Notes under the pieces: generated by a model
What the model was told of the DNA's origin: nothing
The model's input: the letters and a program-made list of their open reading frames with translations, nothing else
Database searches by the model: none
Translations under genes and position numbers: made by a program
In this document: one piece after another, positions 11,691 through 23,266 of the stretch
Layout: the number at the start of each line of letters is the position of its first letter
Numbering within the stretch: the first letter of the stretch is position 1
NCBI GenBank assembly: GCA_949358305.1
Contig: OX442317.1
Span: forward strand, 6,204,186 to 6,268,185
Direction: 5' to 3'
Origin: Strigamia acuminata
Taxonomy: Eukaryota; Arthropoda; Chilopoda; Geophilomorpha; Linotaeniidae
Length of the DNA: 64,000 nt

Positions 11691-12493
11691 TATGTGTACA
11701 CAGTACAGAAGTGATTCGTAATCATATTTTGAAGAATTTAGCATAACTTATACTATGTGTAAAGAATTTTTAATGAACAATAAATAGGATTAAAATAATG
11801 GCACATGTTAGTAGTGTATGAATAAAAATTACTCTGAATCACTTCATTTTAAAAAGAAAAGGAAAAAAAAATTCTCATGAGAAAAGATGCAACAAAAAAA
11901 AATTTTCATAAAAAAAGAAAAAAGGGAAAAAAAAGTGAATGCAAAAAAGAAAAAGAAAAAGAAAAAAAACCAGACTTTGAATTTGGTATATCTGATGCAA
12001 GAATAACCCAACCCAGTATGAAGTTTAAATATGGTGACAGTTATGAGATTTGTCCTGCTGGTGGTTTCAAACTGAATATTGACCAATTCTTTTGAATCAG
12101 CAAAACCCCCTCACCTGATTCAAGTCGCAGGGTCAGAGGTCACTGGTCACAGTTTCGACAAAGAACCAGAAGCAAAGGGTCTCACTGTTGGAGGAGTCCC
12201 CTCTTGGTGGACGGGTGGATCATAAAATTTCTCCTCTTGTCACAATCATCAGCCATTTTTTTCTTGTGTCTCCCCTTTTTCCTTTTTTTTCCCCTTCCCC
12301 AGCGTTTTTTTTTCTTCTTTTTTGATTATTGCCATTTTCACTGTATATGTATATAAAGAAATTGTGGACAAAGAGTGTTAAAAGTTAGGCTGGGAATGGT
12401 TTTAGTGGATTTGTCTTTTCGTTAGTTTTCGTCACACATCTTCAATACTAAAGTGGGAATTAAAACCTTCGTTAAGTTGGCCCCCCAAGTATA
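11691..12493. other. Non-coding stretch with a lysine-rich open frame of doubtful value
   Basis: The frame ending at 12095 has a protein-like 40-codon tail after a run of Lys codons, but no upstream acceptor or family match was found. The remainder is pyrimidine-rich. Nothing else seen. Confidence 0.35.
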
Positions 12494-12572
12494 AGTCCAA
12501 TCAAAAAAAATTATTGGACTAAATAGCTCTTTCAATGGACAACATTGGACATCTCTTTATTTTGATTGGACT
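12494..12572. repeat. 79-bp inverted-repeat unit (AGTCCAATCAAAA tips)
   Basis: AGTCCAATCAAAA at the left is repeated in inverse as TTTTGATTGGACT at the right, with a 53-bp centre that contains TTGGAC twice. Probably a small MITE or solo hairpin. No clear target duplication was seen. Confidence 0.5.
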
Positions 12573-12703
12573 CCCTGGAATTATAGCTCATTTAGACGGT
12601 GTGGTTGTACGGAGTCCGAGCTGTTTCATTTTTTTCAACCATTACTTCGAGTAGTAATACCTTGTACTACAGGGTGATTTGGTAAGTGCATTACATGTAA
12701 GCT

Positions 12704-12980
12704 GTAACTTATTTTGTCCACGGTTTTGGTTGGCTGTCAATCACACATGGAATATAAACCAATGAGAATTATTAGTTGGTGATAATTACTCCGGGAGATT
12801 ATCGGTTAACAATTTTGTCATAAGTTACATCGGTTTTGGTTGGTTGGCAATCGTCTTCAATTTCTTAGTAGCCAATCACATAGGATTATGGCATTTGAAA
12901 ATGAACCAATGAAAATAATTAGCTGGTGACAATTTCTCGGAGGGAGATTATCGACCAAAACAATTTCGTCTTAAGTTACA
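12704..12980. repeat. Tandem duplication of a roughly 126-151 bp unit
   Basis: Two diverged copies (12704-12829 and 12830-12980) share GGTTTTGGTTGG, a CCAATGA block, TTAGxTGGTGA, GGGAGATTATCG and the closing TAAGTTAC. The start, GTAACTTATTTTG, is inverted relative to the ends, which suggests a duplicated inverted-repeat element. Confidence 0.6.
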
Positions 12981-13086
12981 CCATGACAATGATATGTTTT
13001 CTAATTTCATTTTAAATCCTTCGTGATGATTTGTTTAGATTCTTCAATGCAGGAAACATCACTTATGTATTTAGAGAAAATTCATG

Positions 13087-13200
13087 GTCTGCCGGACGGT
13101 TAAAGCACCCGTCCGGCTAACGGGGGATCTTGGTTCAACTCCTGGTTCTGGAGTTAATGGAGTCCGGGCCTTTTCGTTTATTCCAACCAGAAATTTGGGG
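13087..13200 (+). mobile_element. tRNA-derived SINE-like sequence
   Basis: The head resembles a Pol III type 2 promoter. An A-box-like TGCCGGACGG (13090-13099) is followed about 40 bases later by a B-box match GGTTCAACTCC (13132-13142). The following GGAGTCCGGGCC... body has a second partial relative near 12609-12645 (GGAGTCCGAGC, TTTTTTCAACC), which indicates a dispersed family. Not a functional tRNA, because the stems cannot all be closed. Family assignment is inferred. Confidence 0.45.
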
Positions 13201-14473
13201 CAGGAGTTAGACAGGCAGGAGTCGATCTGAACTTATCAATCATGAATTTATAGAAAATGCATGATTGATAGATACAGACCGACACTTCCAACGCGTGCAC
13301 AGATGTGATATTTGAAATATCTCAAGTTTTTTCATTCAAATGCTTTCTGCCTGGACAGTCATTTTGTCTTTGGAGTCATGACTCATGACCAGGCTGAAAA
13401 CTCAATAATACTTGTGTGTATCTGGAAAAGCAAAAGATAACTAAACTGTGTACCTGGCTTTTATCACCAGAGGTCTCTGTAGTCAGTGTATAAAAGTAAT
13501 CTTCTGGCTAAAACCTCTTCTCTAATATATGATCTATGGGAAGAGGTGTAGATATAATAGCAGAAAGTAAGATTTAATGTTCTTCCATTCTTTTTCACCT
13601 AAATAAAGACAGCAAGAATTGGGAGTTATTGGCTAACATATCCTATTTGTTAATATTGTAAGTTATCAGGCCATGGGCTGCAGGATATGCTGTATTTGTT
13701 GGAGTATTTTCAATCAGTATTTAAAACTTCAAACATTTTGTTGTTGTAGATAAAATGTTGGAAATGTGCAAATCATTAGGGTTAGCTAGTTTTGGGGGAT
13801 CTCTTATCTTGTCAAAAGGGGGCAGTTGTTATTGTTTTCTGAAAGGCAGGAAAGGGTTGAAGGTGTAAGGTAAACAACAACTATTTATATATAGAGATAA
13901 AGAATAAGAAATTTATAGAATGAAAACCTCCAAGATGTTAAAGAATTTATACAATTGTCAGGCAATTGTTGACTGTTATTGTTGGAGTTCTTGTGGTTTG
14001 ACAAATCTCTTGAAAATTTTATTTTTCAGATTGTAACATATCCTGTTTCAAAAACACAATAAATTGGTTTAGGGATACCACGGCTAAGCTAAATACAGAC
14101 ACCAGTAGGGGGGAACACAGGGCTCCTTCCTCCAAGAACTTTTACCTGTCAGTAGAACTTTGTCTTCGTCAAGAGTTCCTTAACCCGCGACGAACAAACC
14201 ACAATCCCCCAAAAAAAATCCAAGAATTGATTTGACACTAAGACAATAGGTGTCTTCAACTAAAACGATCAGCAGGGTGGTTTTTATATTTTTTAATAAT
14301 CCAAAATGGCGTCGTTTACTACGCTTAGATCGAAATGTTACTTCTGGGACAAATATAATCAGCGAAGTCTGTGAAAACAAGAGAATGCCCAAGGAAAACA
14401 AACACAAACTTGGAATGTGAAGAGACGGCCATGCAAATTACAGGGTAAGCACCAGGACTGGCATTTAGGTATC
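13201..14473. other. Non-coding stretch, no gene seen
   Basis: A small inverted repeat, TATCAATCATG / CATGATTGATA, lies at about 13226-13272. No coding exon was recognised. A donor-like CAG|GGTAAGC at about 14441 recurs in diverged form at about 14806. Confidence 0.4.
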
Positions 14474-14740
14474 GCGGTGCCCTACGTTACAACAAATGCA
14501 AGTATAAATGGAAAAGCCGTACAATGTACTGTATTCACAGTTCGTAAACAGTAAATACAGTCTTTACATCATATTTACTTGACTTTCCGATAAAGTAAAT
14601 ATGAAATGTATTGCGGTGCCCTACGTTAGTATAGATGGAAAAGCCGTACAATGTACTGTATTCACAGTTCGTAAACAGTAAATACAGTCTTTACATCATA
14701 TTTACTTGACTTTCCGATAAAATAAATATGAAATTTTAAC
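14474..14740. repeat. Tandem duplication of a two-hairpin unit
   Basis: Copy 1 (14474-14612) and copy 2 (14613-14740) are nearly identical apart from a short indel after GCGGTGCCCTACGTTA. Each unit holds two clean inverted repeats: ACTGTATT...AATACAGT and CATATTTACTT...AAGTAAATATG. The near-identity implies a recent duplication. Confidence 0.75.
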
Positions 14741-16640
14741 AGTGGGAATGTATTTGTAAGCTTACGGGTATCTTCGCGGGGCCGTGTAGCTTCTAAAGCC
14801 AGCCTGGGTAAGCACTAAGCACCCAATTTTGGCCAACAACAGATTTGGTTTTATTTATTTATCGACAACTTTGGCAACTAATACTTGATTCATATCTTCG
14901 CCAGAGGCTTGGAAGTAAAAACATTATGTCGAAAGTTGAAATTAACTCAACTGTTGTGTGTGGCCCCAAACGAAGCTTAGCAAACACAATGGTGCATTGC
15001 TGGAAAGCTCGGATGGATGTGAAAGAATCTTAAGAGCTCTCTCTCTTTCTCTGTATGTCTCTTCCTTTTCTTGTGTGGCCAAAAAAGCTCAGCAGGAGGT
15101 TAAGTAAAAAAATTCAAATTGGTTAAAAAATTTCCATTTTCCATTTGGATTGAGTTACCAAAAAAAACCCCCGATGTGCGACCCAAATTTTAGCTTTGAT
15201 ATAATTTTTAAAGGGGAAAAACGTTAAAGAAAAAGATGTTTTTTCGAACAAGACATTATCCTTTAATCCTTGTAGTAGTATACATTTCACTTACATCTTT
15301 TTAACTACTTTTTTATATTTACAATTTCTTTATATATATATATACCTCACATGACCTGGTGCTTTAATCAATAGAAGAAGTACGATGACCTATTGCGAGC
15401 CAGAATGCCATTTTGATACCAACATGTCACGCCATGTTGGAAGTGGAAAAATTAAGAAAAAATATTCAGTTTTGAAAAAATTTAATTTTTCTAAAATAAA
15501 AAAAATGGCATATGGGACTAATAATTTGGGTCTAAACACCACTGCAAGCTCGCAAACTGAAATTTGACATGTTTTTCTCCAGTATCAAATTATTTCTGAC
15601 CGGAAGTAATCCAAAACTCCAATATATCCCCCCCCCAATATTTTTTTTTCTTTTTCCACCACTGACTTTTAGACCTTTGATGTGAAGAAAGACAGAGAGA
15701 TAAAGAATCTGGATGTTTTCTGCAATTTCTGAGTCTATTTTTAAAGCAAGTGCTGCAAGCAAAACTTGTTGTTACACTCTAACTGTAATGTCTTGCACTT
15801 GTTTACCTGGCAAAGGGGTGAGGGTTATTGAACTGCAGAAAGGGGTGGGGGTTTAGCAGGGTTAAATATGGCAACAAGTTGGACGTTGTGAGTTACCTTC
15901 CTGAGGAAGAAGGGGTTGGGAGGTGGGGGTTTTTGCTTATTTCCCCCATCCTATCCCAAAAACCCCCCTTTTGGTCCCACTTCGACCTTGAACCTTACCC
16001 ACTGGTGTAACTCAAAGGGGGAGAATGCAGTTATGTCAATTTTAACCCCTTCTGGGAGGGTGTTGGCAACTTCCTTGTGGACAGGGGTCAGGAAAGATAA
16101 ATTTGAAGATTTGAAGTGAGCAAAAGGTTGAGCTTAAAGGGAAGTTGAAAGGGGGTAGGGGGGTAATGTGAGATTAAAAATGAAGTTGGTTGGTGGGCAA
16201 AGTCTGGTTGGAGAAAAAGTTAATTCCAACAGTTTTTGGACTTTGAGGGATTTTTGAGGACATTTGGGATAAGATAAGGGGGAATGAAGCTAACTTCCTT
16301 TGGTTGACTATTTTTTTTTTTTTTTTTGGTGTTTGGTTGGGGGTGGGGAGAGGGGTTTTGGGGTTTTTGGGTTTTTAGGGAATTCAGTGGACATAGTGAG
16401 GGTTGAGGTAAAGGGAATTTGAGGGGGTTTAAGTGGAATTGTGGATAGTTTGCTAACGAGTGATTTTTCTTTCTCTGTTTTTTGGTTATCTGCAGATTGT
16501 TTGTTACTTTGGGGGTTTGTTATCTGGTTGAAACAAAGGCATGTGGATTGTGGGCCTGTGGAAACTGGAAAGTGAAAGGAAATCAAAGTGAGGTCCATTA
16601 ATCACCTAGAGGACTGTATTATTCCACAACTGGTTTGTTT
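14741..16640. other. Non-coding stretch with homopolymer and G-rich tracts, no gene seen
   Basis: Includes a CT microsatellite near 15037-15053, a C9 run near 15629, and a G-rich, C-poor part at 16100-16440 with a T run at 16310-16327. Open frames are short or low complexity. Confidence 0.4.
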
Positions 16641-16644
16641 ACAC

Positions 16645-17010
16645 CAACTATTGTTAAATAAGCCTAAATTCCATGTCAAGATTGTGCAGGAAAAGGAATG
16701 TGTATTTTCCCTCGGTAAAAGTCCACACATTCAAGGTCTAAAAGGTCTAAAAATGACATTTTCTGGTCTAAAAAGCGTCAATTCCAAAGACTAAGATGGG
16801 AACTTTGTGCAATAAAATGTAATGTCAACTTTTCTTACATAACTGCATAGATTTAAGGTCTAAAGTGTCTATAATGACATTTTGTGGTCTAAAAAGCCCA
16901 AATTTCATGAGAAGATTGTGCAAGAAATATAGAATCAATTTTTTCTTGAGAAAACTGCACAGATTTGAGGGTCTAAAGGGTCTAAAAATGACGTTTTGTG
17001 GTCTGAGGAC
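16645..17010 (+). repeat. Three degenerate tandem units rich in GGTCTAAAA
   Basis: Units of about 120 bp share AGATTGTGCA, a CACAxATTxxAGG block, GGTCTAAAxGGTCTAAAAATG and TTTTGTGGTCTAAAAAGC. GGTCTAAAA or a one-base variant occurs about eight times on this strand. Confidence 0.7.
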
Positions 17011-17574
17011 ATGGGTGATAACAAGTGCTGGCTGCACCTGTAACTCGTCTGGGGTTTTGCACACCACCACCACTTAATTACATGCTCAAGCTCAACCCTT
17101 TCGCAGTTGGCTTACCCCTTTTGGCCTTTGAGTTAAGCTGTCCTTCCCCCTTTGCTTTACCGAGCCCGAATGGACAATTGTATAAACAGTCTTTTGTGCA
17201 TTTCTATTGGCCTCGTAGGCATGTCATATAGTCATCTGAGACTTTTGACTTTGACCTTGGGACCGCCATTACAAGAATGTGCCTTTAGGCCAGGTAATAT
17301 AGCCAAGATATTTATTTGCGTTTCAAATGTTTACAAATCCCTCTTTCCTACCAATTGGCGGTTAGGCGCATACTTTTAAACCCTTACCGTATTTTATTTT
17401 TTGGTTTGTAATGGGTTTTATGGGTAGGGGAGTGTGTTTTTAGAGGTGCGTGGAGTTGAAAATTGTATAGAAATTGTGTGCTAGGGTCAAAAGGGTTCAT
17501 GGGTTGTAGGTGTTTATGGATGTTGTGACGTAATATGTTTGAAATCGACAGGAAAAAATTATTTTTAGACAATT
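17011..17574. other. Spacer between the two GGTCTAAAA repeat blocks
   Basis: A more balanced segment with no convincing exon. CCGTATTTTA at 17386-17395 matches the tip of the CCGTAT-family elements and may be a solo remnant. Confidence 0.4.
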
Positions 17575-17940
17575 TGAGACTCGTTTTGACGGGATTTTAA
17601 TGGAATATTGCATTGTTTATGTTTTTGTGGATGATTTAGACTCAAAATGTTGAATTTTTGAAGAATAAAATTAATTGCAGACAATTTTAGACCTAAATAT
17701 TTAAATTTTTGAAGAAAAAATGAATTTCAGACAATTTTAGACCTGTGTGATTAATTTTTTTGAAGAAAAAAATTAATTTTAGACAATTTTAGATCTAAAA
17801 ATTTCACATTTTTGAGGAAATACGAACTCCAGACAATTTTAGACCTAAAATTTCAAACTTTTGAAGAAAAAAATTGAATTTTAGACATTTTTAGACCCAT
17901 TTTTATGCAATTTCTAGTGAGAAGATTCACATTCAGCCCG
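17575..17940 (-). repeat. Degenerate array of TTTTAGACCTAAA units
   Basis: Six or so copies, about 55-60 bases apart, of ACAATTTTAGACCTAAAA followed by TTTxTTGAAGAAAAAA. TTTTAGACC is the reverse complement of the GGTCTAAAA motif that recurs in the block 600 bases upstream, so the two arrays face each other. Confidence 0.65.
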
Positions 17941-20221
17941 ATTAGACCACAAATCTTTATTTTTCAGCAATTTAAGGCCTACAGAAACCTCAAAACTCCA
18001 AAAAATTCCAACCTAAAATTATCAATTAAAACCATCAATTCTTCCACCAAACTACAATCAAATAAACGAGCAATTCTATAAATTACAAAATACAACAAAC
18101 ATGCCGGAAATGCTTTTATTTCCAATTTTCGAAGACCCACATGCCCCCACCCATTGTCAATAAACATTTGGCAGATAGAAACGAACAATGAATTGCGAGT
18201 TTAACTTTTATTTCCTGCTGCATTTTGTACCCTTTTTTTCATTCCCTTATCTCCCATGTTCTCCACCCATCTCCCCCTATGCCGCATTGACTGATGGGAG
18301 TTATTACGTGGCACGAGGAGGGGTCAGCGAGCAGAGGGTAGCCAACTGTAGCCGCTCTGGGTGTAATGAAATAAACATAGATGCTAAAAGCCAATGAGAA
18401 GTTGCCATGGCCGGAATGGTGGGTAGGGGGGTCTAGGTGGGGGTGTGTTGCGTAGTCTGCGAGTTCGGTTAGCCCCCCCATTCAAAGATTCCTGTATTGG
18501 TAGAGGAGCAGAGATGAGTTTTGCTCGATGGTGGATTGCATGAATTTCAAGTGAAGGTGCATTGTAACAAGGTAAGGGAGAAACGACTGTTAGGGGTCAA
18601 TTTAATGGGGGTTTTTTAAATAGATAAAAAAATACGAGGGGGTGATTGGTTTTTGGGGGATTTGAAGGGTTAGTGGGTCGGGGAAAGTGGATTTTTGGTA
18701 ATTAATTTGTGGGGGTGGGGTGTGGGGGTTAAAAAATGGGGGTTTTGTGGGTGGTTTTTGTGTTGGGTTGGGGATTTGGGAAATGGTTGGTTTTTTTTTT
18801 TTTTTGTTAATTGGGTGTGGGGGGATTGAAATTGGAATGTGTATTGATAAAAAAAAATATGGCTGCTATATATGGTTGTTTTATTGAAGAGTGTGCGTGG
18901 CAATTTGACGTCACGTCCGGAATTGTTGGTTTTGGTGGGTGTGGTTATTGTTACAGTATATAGGAGCGAAGCAAATGGGGATTGTTACACACGATTTGAT
19001 GGAAGTTGTGTCGGATGGGTTTTTAATGCGATGTGGATGGTGCGAATTGGGGGTGGGCGAAGTGTGCAACTTTTTTTTTTTTTTTTTTTTTTGGTTTTAT
19101 TGATTTTTGGATGTAAATTCAAATGTTGTGACGTTTTGAGATTTAAATTGATTTTATGTTTGATGGTAATTTTATGTTGAGTTTAATTTGTGGTGAAATT
19201 GGGATTGGGTGTGGGAGGGAGTGAGGAAAATATTTATTTTAAGTTTTTAGTTTTTTTTTTATTCGTTTGTTTTTCAGTTTTTCAAGGGTAAAACATTTAG
19301 GGTCCTTGAAGCTAATTTTTTTTTTTTACCTATTTTTTTTTTTGAAAGTGGGGGGTTAAAAAAAATTAAAACAAGGAAACTGAAACTAAAGAAAGTGAAG
19401 CTAAGGTTAGATTTTTTTCCATTAAAAAATTTTAAAAAATCTAAAAATTTAATTTAAAATTTTTATCTAAAAAAAAAAAATGAATTTTCTATTTATTTTG
19501 TTATTTTTATATTTAAAAAAAATCAATTTTTTTTTTTTTAAATTAAAAAATAATAATTTTAATTTGTTTGTAATTTTATTTTTTTATTTTTTTTTTTACT
19601 TCAAAACTCAAGTCAGAACTCAAATCTCAAAACCCCCACAAAAAAAAAAAAAAAATTTCTCCCAGACAAAAATCCGGTTATAAACACAACTGGAAATATT
19701 TTTTTTTCTGTTTTTTATTTTTACTCTCTGGAATATATATTTTTTTCTTTTATTCCTATCCCTTTTTTGACCTTTTTCACCCTACCTGCATCTTCAAGGG
19801 TACCTGACTCTTTTTTTTCACCCATCCGTGTATAAAAAAAAAAGAGTTATTTACCCTCAAGTCACGAGAAAAAAAAGTGAAAGTCAGTATTAAGAAGAAA
19901 AAAAAATGACCCTGAAACTTCCTCTGCCCTTCCTGCGTCCCCTACTGACGACCCACAGTTTGCCCAACCCGCAAACTCGTGCATGAATTCGTAGGATAAT
20001 TAATAACTTATAAACTTCTGGTTATAAAATGCCCTGGCTTGTGACTAAAAGTTCGCAAATGCTCGGATTAAACTCTGTAATTATTCGAGGGATTAATTTA
20101 GTGCAAACTTAATTTTGGTTTTCTTTTTTAAAAAAATATATATTTCTTTCGGTGATAACTGCCATTTTTATGGCGTTTTTCTCTCTGTTTGTGTTTGGGA
20201 AATGCTCTACACCGAAGACTT
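17941..20221. other. AT-rich, partly G-skewed non-coding stretch
   Basis: A G-rich, C-poor tract with potential G-quadruplexes lies at about 18560-18830. Long poly-A and poly-T stretches occupy 19060-19660. The balanced piece at 18240-18480 carries no recognised exon. Confidence 0.4.
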
Positions 20222-20540
20222 TGTTTGTTGGGGATTTTTGGTTGTTGGGGAATTTGGTTGTTGGGGATTTTTGGTTGTTGGCGATTTTTGGTTGTTGGGG
20301 ATTTTTGGTTGATGGGGATTTTTGGTTGTTGGGGATTTTTGGTTGTTGGGGATTTTTGGTTGTTGGAGATTTTTGGTTGTTGCAGATTTTTGATTATTTG
20401 GGATTTTTGGTTGTTGCAGATTTTTGGTTGTTGGAGATTTTGATTGTTGGGAATTTTTGGGGATTTTTGGTTGTTGGAGATTTGGGAATTTGGGAATTTT
20501 TCATTGTTTGAGATTTGGGGATTTTTGATTGTTGAAGATT
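20222..20540 (+). repeat. 18-bp minisatellite (GGATTTTTGGTTGTTGGG)
   Basis: About seventeen copies of an 18-bp unit, with local variants in the second half. Because 18 is a multiple of 3, each frame translates as a periodic hydrophobic pseudo-protein; I do not regard any as real. Confidence 0.85.
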
Positions 20541-21195
20541 TTGTTTTCGGTGTCTTTCGGTGTTTGTTTCTTTCTTTGCACATTTGTGTTTTTGAAATTT
20601 GTGCTAATTTCTTGTTTTTTTTTGTGTAAATTGTTTTTCTTGGTGTACAAACAAGTGGGAACAATTTGTTGGTGCTACATTTTCACTTTGTAGAATGAAG
20701 GATGAGTGTTTCAATTTATTGTGGGTTTTATGTTGAGTTTTAAACACTTGAGAGTGGTTGGGATTGGGCAGAGATTTTTATTGTGGAAAGAGGATTTGAA
20801 GTGTTTGTTGATTTTGCAGGTGGATTTTGCAGTTTGGTGCATGGCTCGGAATTGGAATTGTGGGAAATGTAAGGTGTAAACTGTCTGTGGATGATGAAAA
20901 AAATAGGGGTTTTGAAGGCCACTGCTATAGGGTTAGTTTTTTTCAAGGTGTTTTTTTTTTTTTCAGGGTAGAGAATGTGGGTAATGTTTTTTTAGGGTTG
21001 CTATTTTATAATCAAAACTTGTTTTAGTGTTTTGTAAAAATTGTTGATGTGAAAATGTGTTTTTCTTTCTCGTGCAGTCAGACTGGCAGAGATGGAATTG
21101 ATTAAATATATAACAACTGGGATATAAAAAATAAAATAAAATAAAATGATAAAATTGTTTAAACAGAAACTGGAATTAAATAACATTATTTAATA
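20541..21195. other. Non-coding stretch, no gene seen
   Basis: T- and G-rich sequence with an (AAAAT)n-like run near 21127-21150. No recognised exon. Confidence 0.4.
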
Positions 21196-21440
21196 TACCG
21201 TATTTTACCGATTAAGAGTCGCCCTCGAATAGTAGCCGTGGCTGAAACGCCAAGAATAACGTATTTTTGCAAAAGTACGGTATTGTAGGCTGCGACTGTT
21301 GGGAGGGACAGGAATACATTTGTAATATCAATAAACTATATTATTATTATTGTTTCCGTATTTAACCTCACGAACGATGAACATACGCTTCGTTCGTGAC
21401 GTTCAGACTTCGTTCGTAACATTAAACAAACGTAACGAAC
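21196..21440. mobile_element. CCGTAT-family element, longer copy
   Basis: Begins TA|CCGTATTTTACCGATTAAG and follows the same internal order as the reverse complement of 34523-34671: GTCGCCCTCGAATAGTAGCC, then TTTTGCAAAAGTACGGTATT, then GTTTCCGTA, then CCTCACGAACGATGAAC. It carries about 65 extra bases in the middle. The far tip is not evident, so it is truncated or rearranged. The end region is dense in CGTTCGT and its inverse. Confidence 0.6.
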
Positions 21441-23032
21441 GAAAAACCGAAATTGTAATTGCTGACAAAAATGTGCAGGTTTGAATAAGAGTTGCGGCTC
21501 TTGTAATGGAAAATTTTATGCAAAATTGCAGAAATTCCTTGAAAACGTGCAGATTTCAATGTTTTTCTTGTATTATACCACTTTTGCCACGTCCCAAGGA
21601 CTTGCCAAGTTACACAACCTTAACACATCGCACATGTTTGAGCAAAATCTTAACTCGCCCATTTTCGCCATTTACCCCCACATTGAAAATGACACGGCAG
21701 ATTTTATTTAGCATTTGAAGGCCAATAAGGCACACTTTTGCTTTCCCTCACCCCTATTGAGGGGTTATTTCTGAGTGTACCATAACCCCCTCTTCGCACG
21801 GGTTTATGGGGGTAATTAAGAGAAACTGACCACTGTCTACTGCAATAAAAGAAATTTGACTGTAATTTCAAGTCCCTTTGGTTTTGCCGGCCGATCGGAG
21901 TCGTGAGTAAATACCTTTTGAAAAAAATTTTTAGGAGGGGGTATTTAGAAGGGGGTGGTTGACCCATGGTCACTACGGTGGGAAATTTTTTTTTTTCGTT
22001 CCAAACTGGTAAACAATTTTTTTTTCTTGGGAATTGGCGATTTTCACATAATTTGCGACGTGTTATGTAAGACAATTTAATGGTAGGTCTGAAAGAGGGG
22101 TGGGATAAAGTCGATTGGGGGTGTGGGGGCAAAAAGCAACCAATGGGCAAGGAGTAAACAAGGTCGAAGGTCACAGGTGGTCAGTCCAAGGTGGTTGAAA
22201 TTAAGGGATAAATAAAAAAGGGGGGATTAAAAAAAAAGAGGGGGTATAGGGGTAAAAAACAAATAAATAAAGAAAAATTGTCGGATTTTTGTGTTTGTGT
22301 GGGAAGGGGGTTTGTGAAAGTCCACTAGTACACCTATAACAGGAAGTGGGCCACCCTCCCTTTGCCCCCCTTTTTCTGTATCCCTCAAGAGTGGACAAAA
22401 CGGTTTCTCCACCCCCACCTCAGCCTGTTACCTCAAGACCCTTTTTACCTACCCCCTCCCTTCCTCCTTTTTACCATGGCATCCCACCCTATCTTTGAGA
22501 CCCCCACCCTCCTCTCCACCATGTTGGAATATCAAAATAAGTCCCCCTGCCAACTTCTTTGTATATTTCTTGAAAATCTACCATTGTCCACTCTACTTCT
22601 TCCCCCTTCTCAGATGAGGGTTAACCTGGAGTGACCAGTTGGACGAAAAACCCCCTTGCAATATCCCCCATACCCTACCCATCTTGTGCTAAGATGGTAA
22701 CCCTTAACCCCGAGTTCTTCAGCCATCTGCAAGGGTCTTCTTCTTGTTGCTGAAACCCCCTCTTTCTTTTTCTCTTTCTCTCCCCCCTTTTCTTTGGTCA
22801 CTGGTCTTTGGGTCCCAGTTTTTATGTAACTGAAAAATGATGTGCTGGACGAGATCTAAGGCGACATTTTTTTTTTTTTTTTTGGGAATATTTTTTCTTT
22901 GTATGAATTTTGGTTTTTGGGGTTTGGAGTAAAAGGGTTGCAAAAGTATTTTTGTATTTTTTTAACATCATAAAACGACTACGCAAACACCTAAAACGCT
23001 CTTAACACGACTTTTTGAATGCAGATAGTGAA
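21441..23032. other. Non-coding stretch including a C/T-rich tract
   Basis: A pyrimidine-rich + strand at 22345-22800 mirrors the G-rich tracts elsewhere. The open frames on both strands here are low complexity. No gene recognised. Confidence 0.4.
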
Positions 23033-23266
23033 AATTGGTTATTGGCATTAGAGAATTGGTTATTGGCATTAGAAAATTGGTTATTGGCATTAGAAAATTG
23101 GTTATTGGCATTAGAAAATTGGTTGTTGGCATTAGAAAATTAAATATTGGCATTAGAAAATTGGTTATTGGCATTAGAAAATTGGTTATTGGCATTAGAA
23201 AATTGGTTATTGGCATTAGAAAATTGGTTATTGGCATTAGAAAATTGGTTATTGGCATTAGAAAAT
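23033..23266 (+). repeat. 21-bp minisatellite (ATTGGCATTAGAAAATTGGTT)
   Basis: Eleven copies with an exact 21-base period (ATTGGCATTAG or GTTGGCATTAG every 21 bases from 23041 to 23251) and only a few substitutions. Open frames through it are a consequence of the period. Confidence 0.9.

Noticed and set aside
11877-12095. Frame ending in a protein-like tail (SDARITQPSMKFKYGDSYE)
   Set aside because: Preceded by a poly-Lys run from A-rich DNA, with no acceptor or family match. It might be a decayed element fragment, but support is too thin.
20128-20664. 178-codon minus-strand frame rich in Asn, Gln and Lys
   Set aside because: It overlays the 18-bp minisatellite and flanking low-complexity sequence, with no start context or homology.
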